Part shown: one piece after another, positions 33,463 through 40,843 of the stretch | How positions within the stretch are numbered: position 1 is the first letter of the stretch | How the letters are laid out: each line of letters opens with the position of its first letter | Source of the DNA: Nocardia acididurans | GTDB taxonomy: Bacteria > Actinomycetota > Actinomycetes > Mycobacteriales > Mycobacteriaceae | DNA: 64,000 nucleotides | Assembly: GCF_016741815.1 (NCBI RefSeq) | Contig: NZ_JAERRJ010000005.1 | Location: forward strand, 434,001 to 498,000 | Direction of reading: 5' to 3' | Notes under the pieces: generated by a model | Told to the model about the DNA's origin: nothing | Seen by the model: only the letters and a program-made list of their open reading frames with translations | The model's database searches: none | Made by a program: the position numbers and the translations under genes

Positions 33463-34477
33463 GGCGGCGCAGCGCTGCGTCGAGTAGGGCGGGTGGGGTG
33501 TCGTTCTTTTCGCTGGGGGCGAGGTCGGTGCCGGGGGCGACGATGGTGTCGATGGCGTCGAGGGTGTCGGTGGAGAGTGTGGTGTCGGCGGCGGCGAGTT
33601 GGGAGTGCAGGTGGTCGATTGTTCGGGGGCCGATGATCGCGCTGGTTACGGCGGGGTGTGCGGTGACGAAGGCCAGGGCGAGCTGGATCATTGTCAGGCC
33701 GGCGGAGTCGGCGAGGGTGGCCAGTTGTTCGACGGCCGCCAGCTTGGATTGGTTGGAGGGGATGGTGGGGTCGAAGCGGTGGGGCATGAATGTCGAACGG
33801 CTGGTGGCTATGTCGCGGCCCGCGCGGATCGCACCGGATAGCCAGCCTGAGGCCAGCGGACTCCAGGTGAGGACGCCGAGGCCGTACTGCTGGGTGACGG
33901 GCAGGACGTGAGATTCTATGCCGCGCTGCAGGATCGAGTAGTTGGGTTGTTCGGTGACGTAGCGGGTGAGATGGTTTTCGCGGGCGGCCCACTGGGATTG
34001 GACGATCCGGTAGGCCGGGAAGGTCGAGGAACCGAAGTGGCGGATCTTTCCGGAGCGCTGGAGGTCGGTCAGGGCCCGCAGCGTTTCCTCGTCGCTGGTG
34101 CGGGGATCCCACCGATGGATTTGGTAGAGGTCGATGTGGTCTACGCCCAGGCGGCGCAGGCTGTCTTCCACCGACGTGGTCAGCCAGCGGCGCGAACTGC
34201 CTTGATGATTGCGCGAATCACCCATGGGCAGGCCCGATTTCGTGGCCAGCACGACGGCGTCGCGGCGGCCGGCGATGGCCTTGCCGACCATTTCCTCCGA
34301 CTCGCCCCGGCTGTACACGTCGGCGGTGTCGATGAGGTTGATGCCGCGCTCCAGGGCGGTGTCGACCATGGTGGTCACCTCGTCCTGGGTGGTGTGTCCC
34401 AGGCTTCCGAAGTTCATCGCGCCCAGCGCGAGGGTGCTGACCTGAATGCCGGTGTGGCCCAGGGTGCGGTACTGCAT
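33458..34477 (-). CDS. aldo-keto reductase
   Basis: The 339-residue (alpha/beta)8 reductase has the catalytic tetrad: Asp50 and Tyr55 (LIDTADVY), a lysine in LATKSG and a His in YQIHRWD. The NADPH-binding end has SAIIGPRTIDHL. The family is close to YajO/Tas-like aldo-keto reductases that reduce sugar aldehydes or xenobiotics. The ATG at 34477 has GGAGGA seven bases upstream. It is divergent from a TetR gene, with two matched operators between, so the TetR protein is likely its repressor. Confidence 0.9.
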   Translation of the reverse strand: MQYRTLGHTGIQVSTLALGAMNFGSLGHTTQDEVTTMVDTALERGINLIDTADVYSRGESEEMVGKAIAGRRDAVVLATKSGLPMGDSRNHQGSSRRWLTTSVEDSLRRLGVDHIDLYQIHRWDPRTSDEETLRALTDLQRSGKIRHFGSSTFPAYRIVQSQWAARENHLTRYVTEQPNYSILQRGIESHVLPVTQQYGLGVLTWSPLASGWLSGAIRAGRDIATSRSTFMPHRFDPTIPSNQSKLAAVEQLATLADSAGLTMIQLALAFVTAHPAVTSAIIGPRTIDHLHSQLAAADTTLSTDTLDAIDTIVAPGTDLAPSEKNDTPPALLDAALRRR

Positions 34478-34559
34478 GAGATGGTCCTCCATCAGAGGTG
34501 AAGCGACTTCGCGATGCATGATTTGGATCGGCCCGCTTGTTCTGACATCGTGGACAAAC

Positions 34560-34572
34560 GGAACAACGTTCC
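34560..34572. promoter_or_regulatory. TetR operator 1 (inverted repeat)
   Basis: GGAACAACGTTCC is a GGAAC-N3-GTTCC palindrome between the divergent starts at 34477 and 34628. Its centre is 27 bp from that of operator 2. Confidence 0.8.
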
Positions 34573-34586
34573 GCTAACGAATATAT

Positions 34587-34599
34587 GGAACATTGTTCC
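34587..34599. promoter_or_regulatory. TetR operator 2 (inverted repeat)
   Basis: GGAACATTGTTCC, the second GGAAC-N3-GTTCC palindrome, 29 bp upstream of the TetR start. The AT-rich spacer between the two operators (AACGAATATATG) probably holds promoter elements. Confidence 0.8.
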
Positions 34600-34627
34600 G
34601 CTTGGCAAGAGGACGGGAAGTGATGTG

Positions 34628-35212
34628 ATGACCGGCATCGACAGCGAGGAAGCAGCAGCGCCGCGGAAGCGGGCCGACGCCCGGCGTAACGCACAGGCCC
34701 TGCTGGACGCGGCGGCCGCGGCCTTCGTCACGGCGGGTGTCGACGTGCCCGTCCGGGAGATCGCCGCCAGGGCCGGCGTCGGCGTCGGCACGATCTATCG
34801 GCATTTCCCGACCCGGGCCGACCTGGTGGTCGCGGTGTACCGGCACCAGGTCGAGGCGTGCGCCGAGGCCGGTCCGGCGCTGCTGGCCGATGGCGGTTCG
34901 CCGTATACCGCGCTGTCGCGATGGATCGACCTGTTCACCGATTTCCTGGTCACCAAACACGGCCTCGCCGCGGCCTTGCAATCCGGTGATCCCACGTTCG
35001 AGACCCTGCACGCGTATTTCCTCGACCGTCTAGTGCCGGTGTGCGCGCAGTTGCTCGACGCCGCCGCGGCCGCGGACGAGATCCGCCCCGGCATGGACGC
35101 CTACGAGCTGCTGCGCGGCGTCGGCAACCTGTGCATCGGCGCCGACAGCGACCCCCGCTACGACGCTCGCCGCATGGTCGAACTCCTCATCACAGGACTA
35201 CGCGGCCGTTAG
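34628..35212 (+). CDS. TetR-family repressor of the aldo-keto reductase
   Basis: The 194-residue regulator has its DNA-binding domain at residues about 20-65 (VREIAARAGVGVGTIYRHFP) and a typical alpha-helical effector domain. The ATG at 34628 has GGGAAG seven bases upstream; a GTG at 34625 is adjacent. Its own start lies just beyond operator 2, so it likely autoregulates and represses the divergent reductase. The inducer is unknown, perhaps the reductase substrate. A strong shared terminator lies at its 3' end. Confidence 0.85.
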   Translation: MTGIDSEEAAAPRKRADARRNAQALLDAAAAAFVTAGVDVPVREIAARAGVGVGTIYRHFPTRADLVVAVYRHQVEACAEAGPALLADGGSPYTALSRWIDLFTDFLVTKHGLAAALQSGDPTFETLHAYFLDRLVPVCAQLLDAAAAADEIRPGMDAYELLRGVGNLCIGADSDPRYDARRMVELLITGLRGR

Positions 35213-35233
35213 CCGGGGAACGACTCGAAAACG

Positions 35234-35266
35234 ACGGCGGCACCGGAGGGAATCCGGTGCCGCCGT
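35234..35266. terminator. 13-bp stem between tetR and metE
   Basis: ACGGCGGCACCGG pairs perfectly with CCGGTGCCGCCGT around AGGGAAT. Outer AAAA and TTTT runs flank the stem, so it can work as an intrinsic terminator for both convergent genes. Confidence 0.85.
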
Positions 35267-35286
35267 GGTGTTTTCGAAGGATGCGC

Positions 35287-37599
35287 CTACTCGCCCGCCT
35301 GCTGGGCTTCGGCCCGCCGGCGCACGCGACGCGCGGCGGCCACCATATTGCGCAGCGACGGATCGAGCTGCCAGTGGTGGCGGGTCTTCAGACCGCCGTC
35401 GGGGTTGGCCCAGAGTCGTTGCGGGGTAACGGCTTCCGCAGCGGCGGTGAGCAGTTCGTCGAGTTCGTCGATGTCCGGGATACGGGCGGAACGGGACTCG
35501 TAGACACCGGGGCCGACACCGTGGGTGAGGCCGTGGCCTTCGGCGCAATCCTCGGTGAGCGCCTCGAGCACCCATTCGATGGAGCGGGTGGCGACGATGG
35601 CGGTGACGTCGGCATCGAGTTCGTTGATCGCGGCGACGACATCGCTACGGCTGGAATAGCCGATGTGCGTGTGGATTTGGGTTTCGGGTTTGACCCCCGC
35701 GGTGGCCAGCTTGAACGCGCCGACCGCCCAGCGTAGGTACTCCGGCCGCCCATGGGCGCGCAGCGGCAACAGTTCGCGGATGGACGGCTCGTCCACCTGG
35801 ATGATGGAGATGCCCGCCTTCTCCAGATCCACGACCTCGTCCCGAATGGCAAGGGCCACTTGGTCGGCGGTCTCGAACAGCGGCTGGTCCTGGCGCACGA
35901 ACGATCGCGCGATCATGGTGACCGGGCCGGTGACCATGCCCTTGACCGGCTTGTCGGTGAGCGACTGCGCGTAGGCGGTCCAGGACACCGACATGGGTTC
36001 GGGCCGCGCGACATCCCCGTACAGGATCGGCGGTCGCACGCAACGGGATCCGTACACCTGCACCCAGCCGAAGTGGGTGGTGGCGAAACCGTCGAGCAGT
36101 TCCGCGAAGTACTGGATCATGTCGTTGCGTTCGTGTTCGCCGTGCACGAACACGTCGAGGCCGATGTCCTCCTGCAGGCGGATGGTGGCTTCGATCTCGG
36201 CTTCGATGCGCTTGCGGTACTCGTCGAAGGACAGGCGTCCCTGACCGAGTTCGTACCGCGCCTGCCGGGCCGTATTGGTCTGCGGGAAGGAGCCGAGAGT
36301 GGTGGCGGGCACCAGGGGCAGTTGCAGTTTGGCCTGCTGGGCGATCTTGCGCGTCTCGTAGGGTTCGCGTTCGCGCATCTGCGGGGTGACGTTGTAAACC
36401 CGTTGCCGCACAGCGTGCTTCTGCTTGAAGTGCACGGAGGTGGGCTTCTTGCGCCACTTCTCGGACGGCCCCTCGGTGAGTGCCTTCGCGAGCGAAACCA
36501 CTTCCAGGACCTTCTGTTTGGCGAAGGCGAGCCGGTCGGCGACATTGTCTTCGATGTCGTATTCGACGAGCAGGTCGTAGGGCACGTGCAGCAGGGTCGC
36601 GCCGGTGGACACCACCATGTCCGGGCACACCTTGGACAGCTGGTTCAGGTAGTCCAGGGTGATGTAGCGGTCGGCCTTCCACACATTGGTGCCGCTGATG
36701 ACGCCCGCGTACAACCGCTTCCGCGAGATGCCCTCGATCTTGGCGAGATCCTCGGGCCGCACCCGGTAGCTGGCCAGGTCGAGCCCGATGGCCTCGACCT
36801 TGGTGCGCGCCAGGATCTCGATGGCCTCACCGAAGTCGCCGTACTGTCCGGTGACGAGGATGCGCGGCCGCAGCGGCGCCTTGCCCAGCCGCTGGTAGGT
36901 CTTCTCGAACAGCTCCATGGTGGACGGCGACCGGTCGCTGGTGAAGCACGGCTCGTCGAGCTGCACGCAGGTCGCGCCCCGCTTGGCGAGGATCTCGAAC
37001 AGTTCCTCGTACACGGGTAGCAGCTTGTCGAGCAGCACCAGCTTGTCGAATTCGGTCTCGCCGGGAACGTGGCCGGTCTTCGACAGCAGCAGCAGCGACA
37101 GCGGTCCGAGCACGACGGGCCGCAGCTCGATACCGACGGCCTTGGCACGGTCGAATTCGTCGAGCAGCGCCTCGGGGTGCAGCGAGAATTCGGTGTCGAG
37201 ATCCAGCTCCGGCTGGCGGTAGTGGTACGGCGTGTTCAGCAGCCGCACCAGTTCCAACGGCGGCAGATCCGGCCGCCCGCGTGCCATCAGGAAGTAGAAG
37301 TCCAAGGGGTGCAAGCCTTCTCGCTCCGCCTCGAACCGCTTCGGCACCGCGCCGAACAGCAGCGCGTTGTCGAGAATGTGGTCGTAGTAGGAGAAGGTGT
37401 TGCCGGGCACCTGGGTGAGCCCGGTGGCTGCCAGTTCCAGATACTGGCTCTCCTGAATCTCGCGGCCGACCGCGAGCAGCTCGTCGCGCGAGAGCGTGCC
37501 GTGCCAGTAGGACTCGAGCGCACGTTTGAGCTCGCGGTGCTGCCCGACCCTCGGGTAGCCCAGAACGCTGGACCCGAAGCCGTCGCTGACATTGACCAT
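35287..37599 (-). CDS. metE: MetE-like cobalamin-independent methionine synthase lacking zinc ligands
   Basis: The 770-residue protein is a full-length, two-barrel MetE by length and motifs: LGYPRVGQHRELKRALESYW at the N-terminus, FVHGEHERNDMI and IQVDEPSIREL for folate/homocysteine binding. MetE transfers methyl from methyl-THF-triglutamate to homocysteine using a zinc held by His641, Cys643, Glu665 and Cys726 (E. coli numbering). Here the His (645) is kept but the equivalents are Gly647 (HTHIGYS), Val669 (AIVATRS) and Gly735 (NPDGGLKT). Normal methionine synthesis is therefore doubtful. The ATG at 37599 follows AAGGAG. No cobalamin or SAM riboswitch was recognised upstream. Confidence 0.85.
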   Translation of the reverse strand: MVNVSDGFGSSVLGYPRVGQHRELKRALESYWHGTLSRDELLAVGREIQESQYLELAATGLTQVPGNTFSYYDHILDNALLFGAVPKRFEAEREGLHPLDFYFLMARGRPDLPPLELVRLLNTPYHYRQPELDLDTEFSLHPEALLDEFDRAKAVGIELRPVVLGPLSLLLLSKTGHVPGETEFDKLVLLDKLLPVYEELFEILAKRGATCVQLDEPCFTSDRSPSTMELFEKTYQRLGKAPLRPRILVTGQYGDFGEAIEILARTKVEAIGLDLASYRVRPEDLAKIEGISRKRLYAGVISGTNVWKADRYITLDYLNQLSKVCPDMVVSTGATLLHVPYDLLVEYDIEDNVADRLAFAKQKVLEVVSLAKALTEGPSEKWRKKPTSVHFKQKHAVRQRVYNVTPQMREREPYETRKIAQQAKLQLPLVPATTLGSFPQTNTARQARYELGQGRLSFDEYRKRIEAEIEATIRLQEDIGLDVFVHGEHERNDMIQYFAELLDGFATTHFGWVQVYGSRCVRPPILYGDVARPEPMSVSWTAYAQSLTDKPVKGMVTGPVTMIARSFVRQDQPLFETADQVALAIRDEVVDLEKAGISIIQVDEPSIRELLPLRAHGRPEYLRWAVGAFKLATAGVKPETQIHTHIGYSSRSDVVAAINELDADVTAIVATRSIEWVLEALTEDCAEGHGLTHGVGPGVYESRSARIPDIDELDELLTAAAEAVTPQRLWANPDGGLKTRHHWQLDPSLRNMVAAARRVRRRAEAQQAGE

Positions 37600-37767
37600 G
37601 ATGCGGACACTCCTTCCAAGCTGCCGGTCCGACTCGACCTCTTTGCAGCTTATGCCCGGTAAAGATGGACGCCGCCACTTGCCCGGCGACGCGCCACCTG
37701 GAGAAAGAAAGGTCGACACCCTGGGCGGCGCCTAGGGCCGAAGGCCCGGCGAGCCCTGGATCCCAAC
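37600..37767 (-). promoter_or_regulatory. metE leader region
   Basis: The 168 bp upstream of metE should contain its promoter and leader. I could not match it to a cobalamin, SAM-I or other known riboswitch: no B12 box is present. An 81-bp repeat copy lies directly beyond it. Confidence 0.35.
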
Positions 37768-37848
37768 GCGACAACTGATTTCGCACGGGCCGGGTAACTC
37801 GCCGGGGACGTCCGGAATCGGATCGGCACCCAACCGTCGGCACGGGTG
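37768..37848 (-). repeat. 81-bp imperfect repeat, copy A
   Basis: Read on the minus strand, this begins CACCCGTGCC and ends CGAAATCAGTTGTCGC, with core GAGTTACCC. It matches copy B at 38827-38907 along its whole length with about 20 mismatches and one single-base gap. It points away from fadB2. Confidence 0.7.
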
Positions 37849-37876
37849 CGTGACGCCGACGGCTCTCGGCCGCCCG

Positions 37877-38764
37877 CTAAGTACGCGGAGAGGCGGGGGA
37901 GCCGTACTGGTAGAAGCCCGCACCGGTCTTCTTACCCAGCAAACCTGCCTCGACCATGCGCATCAGCAGCGGAGGCGCGCTGTAGAGCGGCTCCTTGAAC
38001 TCGGAGTACATGGAGTCGGCGATGGACTTCACGGTGTCGAGGCCGACCAGGTCGGTGAGGGCGAGCGGGCCCATCGGGTGGGCGCAGCCCAGCACCATGG
38101 CCTTGTCGACGTCTTCCTTGGTGGCGAAACCGGATTCGACCATGCGGATGGCGGACAGCAGGTAGGGCACCAGCAGCGCGTTGACGACGAAGCCGGAGCG
38201 GTCGGCGGAGCGCACGACCTGCTTGCCGAGGATGTCGGAGGCGAACTGCTCGGCGCGCTTGGTGACCGAGTCGGAGGTCTTGAGCGTGGTGATGAGCTCG
38301 ACCAGCGGCAGCACCGGCACCGGGTTGAAGAAGTGCATGCCCACGACCCGCTCGGGGTTGTTGGTGGCCACGGCGATCTTCATGATCGGGATGGAGGAGG
38401 TGTTGGAGGCCAGCACCGCGTTCGGGTCGGTGACGACCTTGTCGAGCTCGGCGAAGATGGCGGTCTTCACGTCTTCGTTCTCGAGCACGGCTTCGACGAC
38501 GAGCTGACGGTCGGCGAAATCGCCGAGGTCCGAGGTGAAGCGGAGCCGCCAGGCGGCCTGCTCACGCTCCCGCTCGGTGATCTTGCCACTGGACACCCCG
38601 CGGTCCAGCGACCGCAGGATGCGGGCACGCCCGGCGGCGGCCAACTCACGGGTCTGTTCGAAAACGAGGACATCGACATGCGCCCGAGCACAGACTTCGG
38701 CGATACCCGCACCCATCTGTCCGGCACCGATGATGCCGACGCGCTGAATCTTTTCGTTGCTCAC
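37877..38764 (-). CDS. fadB2: 3-hydroxybutyryl-CoA dehydrogenase
   Basis: The 295-residue enzyme oxidises (S)-3-hydroxyacyl-CoA (short chain) with NAD(P). The Rossmann motif VGIIGAGQMGAGIAEVCA is at the N-terminus; the catalytic Ser is in SNTSSIP, His in GMHFFNPVP and Asn in FVVNALLVPYL. It lies next to isocitrate lyase, as Rv0468-Rv0467 do in M. tuberculosis, linking it to fatty-acid or C2 use. The GTG at 38764 follows GGAG by six bases. It is bracketed by inverted copies of an 81-bp repeat. Confidence 0.92.
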   Translation of the reverse strand: MSNEKIQRVGIIGAGQMGAGIAEVCARAHVDVLVFEQTRELAAAGRARILRSLDRGVSSGKITEREREQAAWRLRFTSDLGDFADRQLVVEAVLENEDVKTAIFAELDKVVTDPNAVLASNTSSIPIMKIAVATNNPERVVGMHFFNPVPVLPLVELITTLKTSDSVTKRAEQFASDILGKQVVRSADRSGFVVNALLVPYLLSAIRMVESGFATKEDVDKAMVLGCAHPMGPLALTDLVGLDTVKSIADSMYSEFKEPLYSAPPLLMRMVEAGLLGKKTGAGFYQYGSPASPRT

Positions 38765-38784
38765 GTCCCGCTCCGTTCCGCCTC

Positions 38785-38801
38785 CCCGCAACTTTTGCGG
38801 G
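38785..38801. other. small hairpin upstream of fadB2
   Basis: CCCGCAA pairs with TTGCGGG around CTT, beginning about 20 bp upstream of the fadB2 start. It may affect fadB2 expression; no regulator is assigned. Confidence 0.4.
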
Positions 38802-38826
38802 CGGCTAAATACCGTTGCCAGTCAGA

Positions 38827-38907
38827 CACCCGTGCCTACGTCAGGTTCCGAACCGATTTTGGCCGTACCCGGTGAGTTACCCCGACCGGAACGAAATCAG
38901 TTGTCGC
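38827..38907 (+). repeat. 81-bp imperfect repeat, copy B
   Basis: Plus-strand sequence starting CACCCGTGCC and ending CGAAATCAGTTGTCGC, the inverted partner of 37768-37848. The shared core includes GAGTTACCC. It occupies the 340-bp interval between the fadB2 start and the aceA stop. Confidence 0.7.
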
Positions 38908-39005
38908 CTACCGAACGACTCGAAGTCTTTGGTCAAGCTGTGTGAAGGCGTCGTATGGAGACCCTGCGCCTTCGTAAGGTCTTGCGTTTTGAAGTTATAA
39001 GAAAA

Positions 39006-39040
39006 AGCCCTCCCCGCCGGGGCTGTCGACGGGAAGGGCG
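39006..39040 (-). terminator. second hairpin after aceA
   Basis: GCCCTCCCCG and CGGGAAGGGC pair with one mismatch and are bounded on the left by AAAAA, so on the minus strand the stem is followed by T residues. It is in tandem with the stronger stem nearer aceA. Confidence 0.65.
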
Positions 39041-39081
39041 ACCCGGGGCGGCAGCGGTGTGATGCGACAGCCGCCCCGGGT
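39041..39081 (-). terminator. 12-bp stem after aceA
   Basis: ACCCGGGGCGGC pairs perfectly with GCCGCCCCGGGT across a 17-base loop, about 25 bp past the aceA stop on the minus strand. Confidence 0.75.
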
Positions 39082-39105
39082 TCAGTTCTCAAGAACCTAT
39101 GTGGC

Positions 39106-40395
39106 TCAGTGGAACTGGCCCTCTTCGGTGGAGCCCTTCAGCGCAGCGGTGCTGGTGTTCGGGTCCACGGTGGTGGCGATGGTGTCGAAGTAGCCGGCGC
39201 CGACCTCACGCTGGTGCTTGATGGCGGTGAAGCCATGCTCGGCGGCGGCCTTGAACTCGCGCTCCTGCAGGTCGACGAAGGCGGTCATGCCCTCGCGGGC
39301 GTAGCCGTAGGCCAGGTCGAACATGCCGTAGTTCAGCGAGTGGAAGCCGGCCAGAGTGATGAACTGGAACTTGAAGCCCATGGCGCCCAGCTCGCGCTGG
39401 AACTTCGCGATGGTGGCGTCGTCCAGGTGCGCCTTCCAGTTGAAGGACGGCGAGCAGTTGTAGGCCAGCAGCTGGTCCGGGAACTCGCTGCGAACCGACT
39501 CGGCGAACTTGCGCGCGACCTCGAGGTCCGGCACGCCGGTCTCCATCCAGATGAGGTCGGAGTACGGGGCGTAGGCCTTGGCACGCGCGATGCAGGGCTC
39601 GATGCCGTTCTTCACGCCGAAGAAGCCCTCGGGGGTACGGGTGCCGTCGAGGAACTCGCGGTCACGCTCGTCCACATCGGAGGTGATCAGGGTGGCGGCC
39701 TCGGCGTCGGTGCGCGCGATGATGACCGACGGGACACCGGCGACGTCGGCCGCGAGGCGAGCCGAGGTCAGGGTGCGGATGTGCTGCTGGGTGGGGATCA
39801 GCACCTTGCCGCCCAGGTGGCCACACTTCTTCTCGGAGGCCAGCTGGTCCTCCCAGTGCACGCCGGCGGCGCCGGCGGCGATCATGGCCTTCTGCAGCTC
39901 GTAGGCGTTCAGCGCGCCACCGAAGCCGGCCTCGGCGTCGGCGACGATCGGGGCCAGCCAGTTGCTGACCGAGGTGTCGCCCTCGACCTTGGCGATCTCG
40001 TCGGCGCGGAGCAGCGCGTTGTTGATGCGGCGGACCACGGCCGGAACCGAGTTGGCCGGGTACAGCGACTGGTCCGGGTAGGTGTGGCCGGACAGGTTGG
40101 CGTCACCGGCGACCTGCCAACCGGACAGGTAGATGGCCTTCAGGCCGGCGCGAACCTGCTGCACGGCCTGGTTGCCGGTGAGGGCGCCCAGGGAGTTGAT
40201 GTAGTCCTCGTTGTTGACGAGGTCCCAGAGGATCTCGGCACCACGACGGGCGAGGGTGTGCTCCTCGACAACGGTGCCCTGCAGCTTCACGACCTGCTCG
40301 GCCGTGTAGTTGCGGGTGATGCCCTTCCAGCGGGGGTTGGTGTCCCAATCCTGCTGGAGTTCCGCAGCGGTCTTCGGGGTGCCGACGTTCGACAT
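39106..40395 (-). CDS. aceA: isocitrate lyase
   Basis: The 429-residue enzyme cleaves isocitrate to glyoxylate and succinate in the glyoxylate shunt. The catalytic Cys191 lies in KKCGHLGGK; the metal-binding region is [12 protein letters not shown], and [10 protein letters not shown] marks the active-site end. This is the short prokaryotic form, like Icl1 (Rv0467). The ATG at 40395 has GGAG six bases upstream. The long upstream region has a perfect CRP-type site and a RamB-like box, and two tandem hairpins follow the gene. Confidence 0.97.
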   Translation of the reverse strand: MSNVGTPKTAAELQQDWDTNPRWKGITRNYTAEQVVKLQGTVVEEHTLARRGAEILWDLVNNEDYINSLGALTGNQAVQQVRAGLKAIYLSGWQVAGDANLSGHTYPDQSLYPANSVPAVVRRINNALLRADEIAKVEGDTSVSNWLAPIVADAEAGFGGALNAYELQKAMIAAGAAGVHWEDQLASEKKCGHLGGKVLIPTQQHIRTLTSARLAADVAGVPSVIIARTDAEAATLITSDVDERDREFLDGTRTPEGFFGVKNGIEPCIARAKAYAPYSDLIWMETGVPDLEVARKFAESVRSEFPDQLLAYNCSPSFNWKAHLDDATIAKFQRELGAMGFKFQFITLAGFHSLNYGMFDLAYGYAREGMTAFVDLQEREFKAAAEHGFTAIKHQREVGAGYFDTIATTVDPNTSTAALKGSTEEGQFH

Positions 40396-40843
40396 CTCTG
40401 ACTCCACTTCTTCGTTCGGTCTCGGTTGCCCCGCCGGTCGGACACTCGCGTTGTTCGACCACTGCTGGAGCGGCAATTCGCAGACTTGTTAGGCCCGCGG
40501 GGTGTACTTCCACACGATGGCACAGGAAAAAATGTGCGTCTACCTGTTGCAAGTGTGAATCGCCGCTAGCTTTCGCCTGCACTTTGCTAAGTCTGCGAAA
40601 TTTGCTTGCGAATAGCAGCGGTGGAATCTACTTGCCAGTAGCGCTGACGTGCAGTTTTGCATAACGCCCGTACTGTTTGCGTGATCGGGGCCACCAACAC
40701 TCGACGCGCCGGGAACCATCCGACTGTGAGCACCTTCACAGCTCATTGTGATCTTGAAGGTTGTGGCGCACGCCACCGGGGTGGTCCCGACAAACCGGAC
40801 GGCCGACTTCTGTGCGCCGACACCCGTCGAACGTAAGACCAGT
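40396..40843 (-). promoter_or_regulatory. aceA upstream regulatory region
   Basis: This 448-bp gap has no gene I can support. It is AT-richer than its surroundings and includes CACTTTGCTAAG at about 40580-40591, similar to the RamB-binding sequence around ACTTTGCAAA known from Corynebacterium, and ATTTGCTTGCGAAT nearby. A CRP-type site is at 40725-40740. It should carry the aceA promoter. Confidence 0.55.
40725..40740. promoter_or_regulatory. CRP/GlxR-type binding site
   Basis: TGTGAGCACCTTCACA matches TGTGA-N6-TCACA exactly. It is 330 bp upstream of the aceA start, and could also lie downstream of the molybdo-oxidoreductase gene. In relatives, cAMP-dependent GlxR/CRP controls glyoxylate-shunt genes. 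Confidence 0.65.

Noticed and set aside
32613..34112. Extension of the glyoxalase-like protein into a 499-residue protein
   Set aside because: The extra N-terminal part is low-complexity antisense sequence and the ATG at 33026 has a strong ribosome binding site.
37600..37876. Possible cobalamin or SAM riboswitch upstream of metE
   Set aside because: No B12 box, SAM-I core or comparable conserved stems could be found; only the 81-bp repeat and a promoter region are seen.
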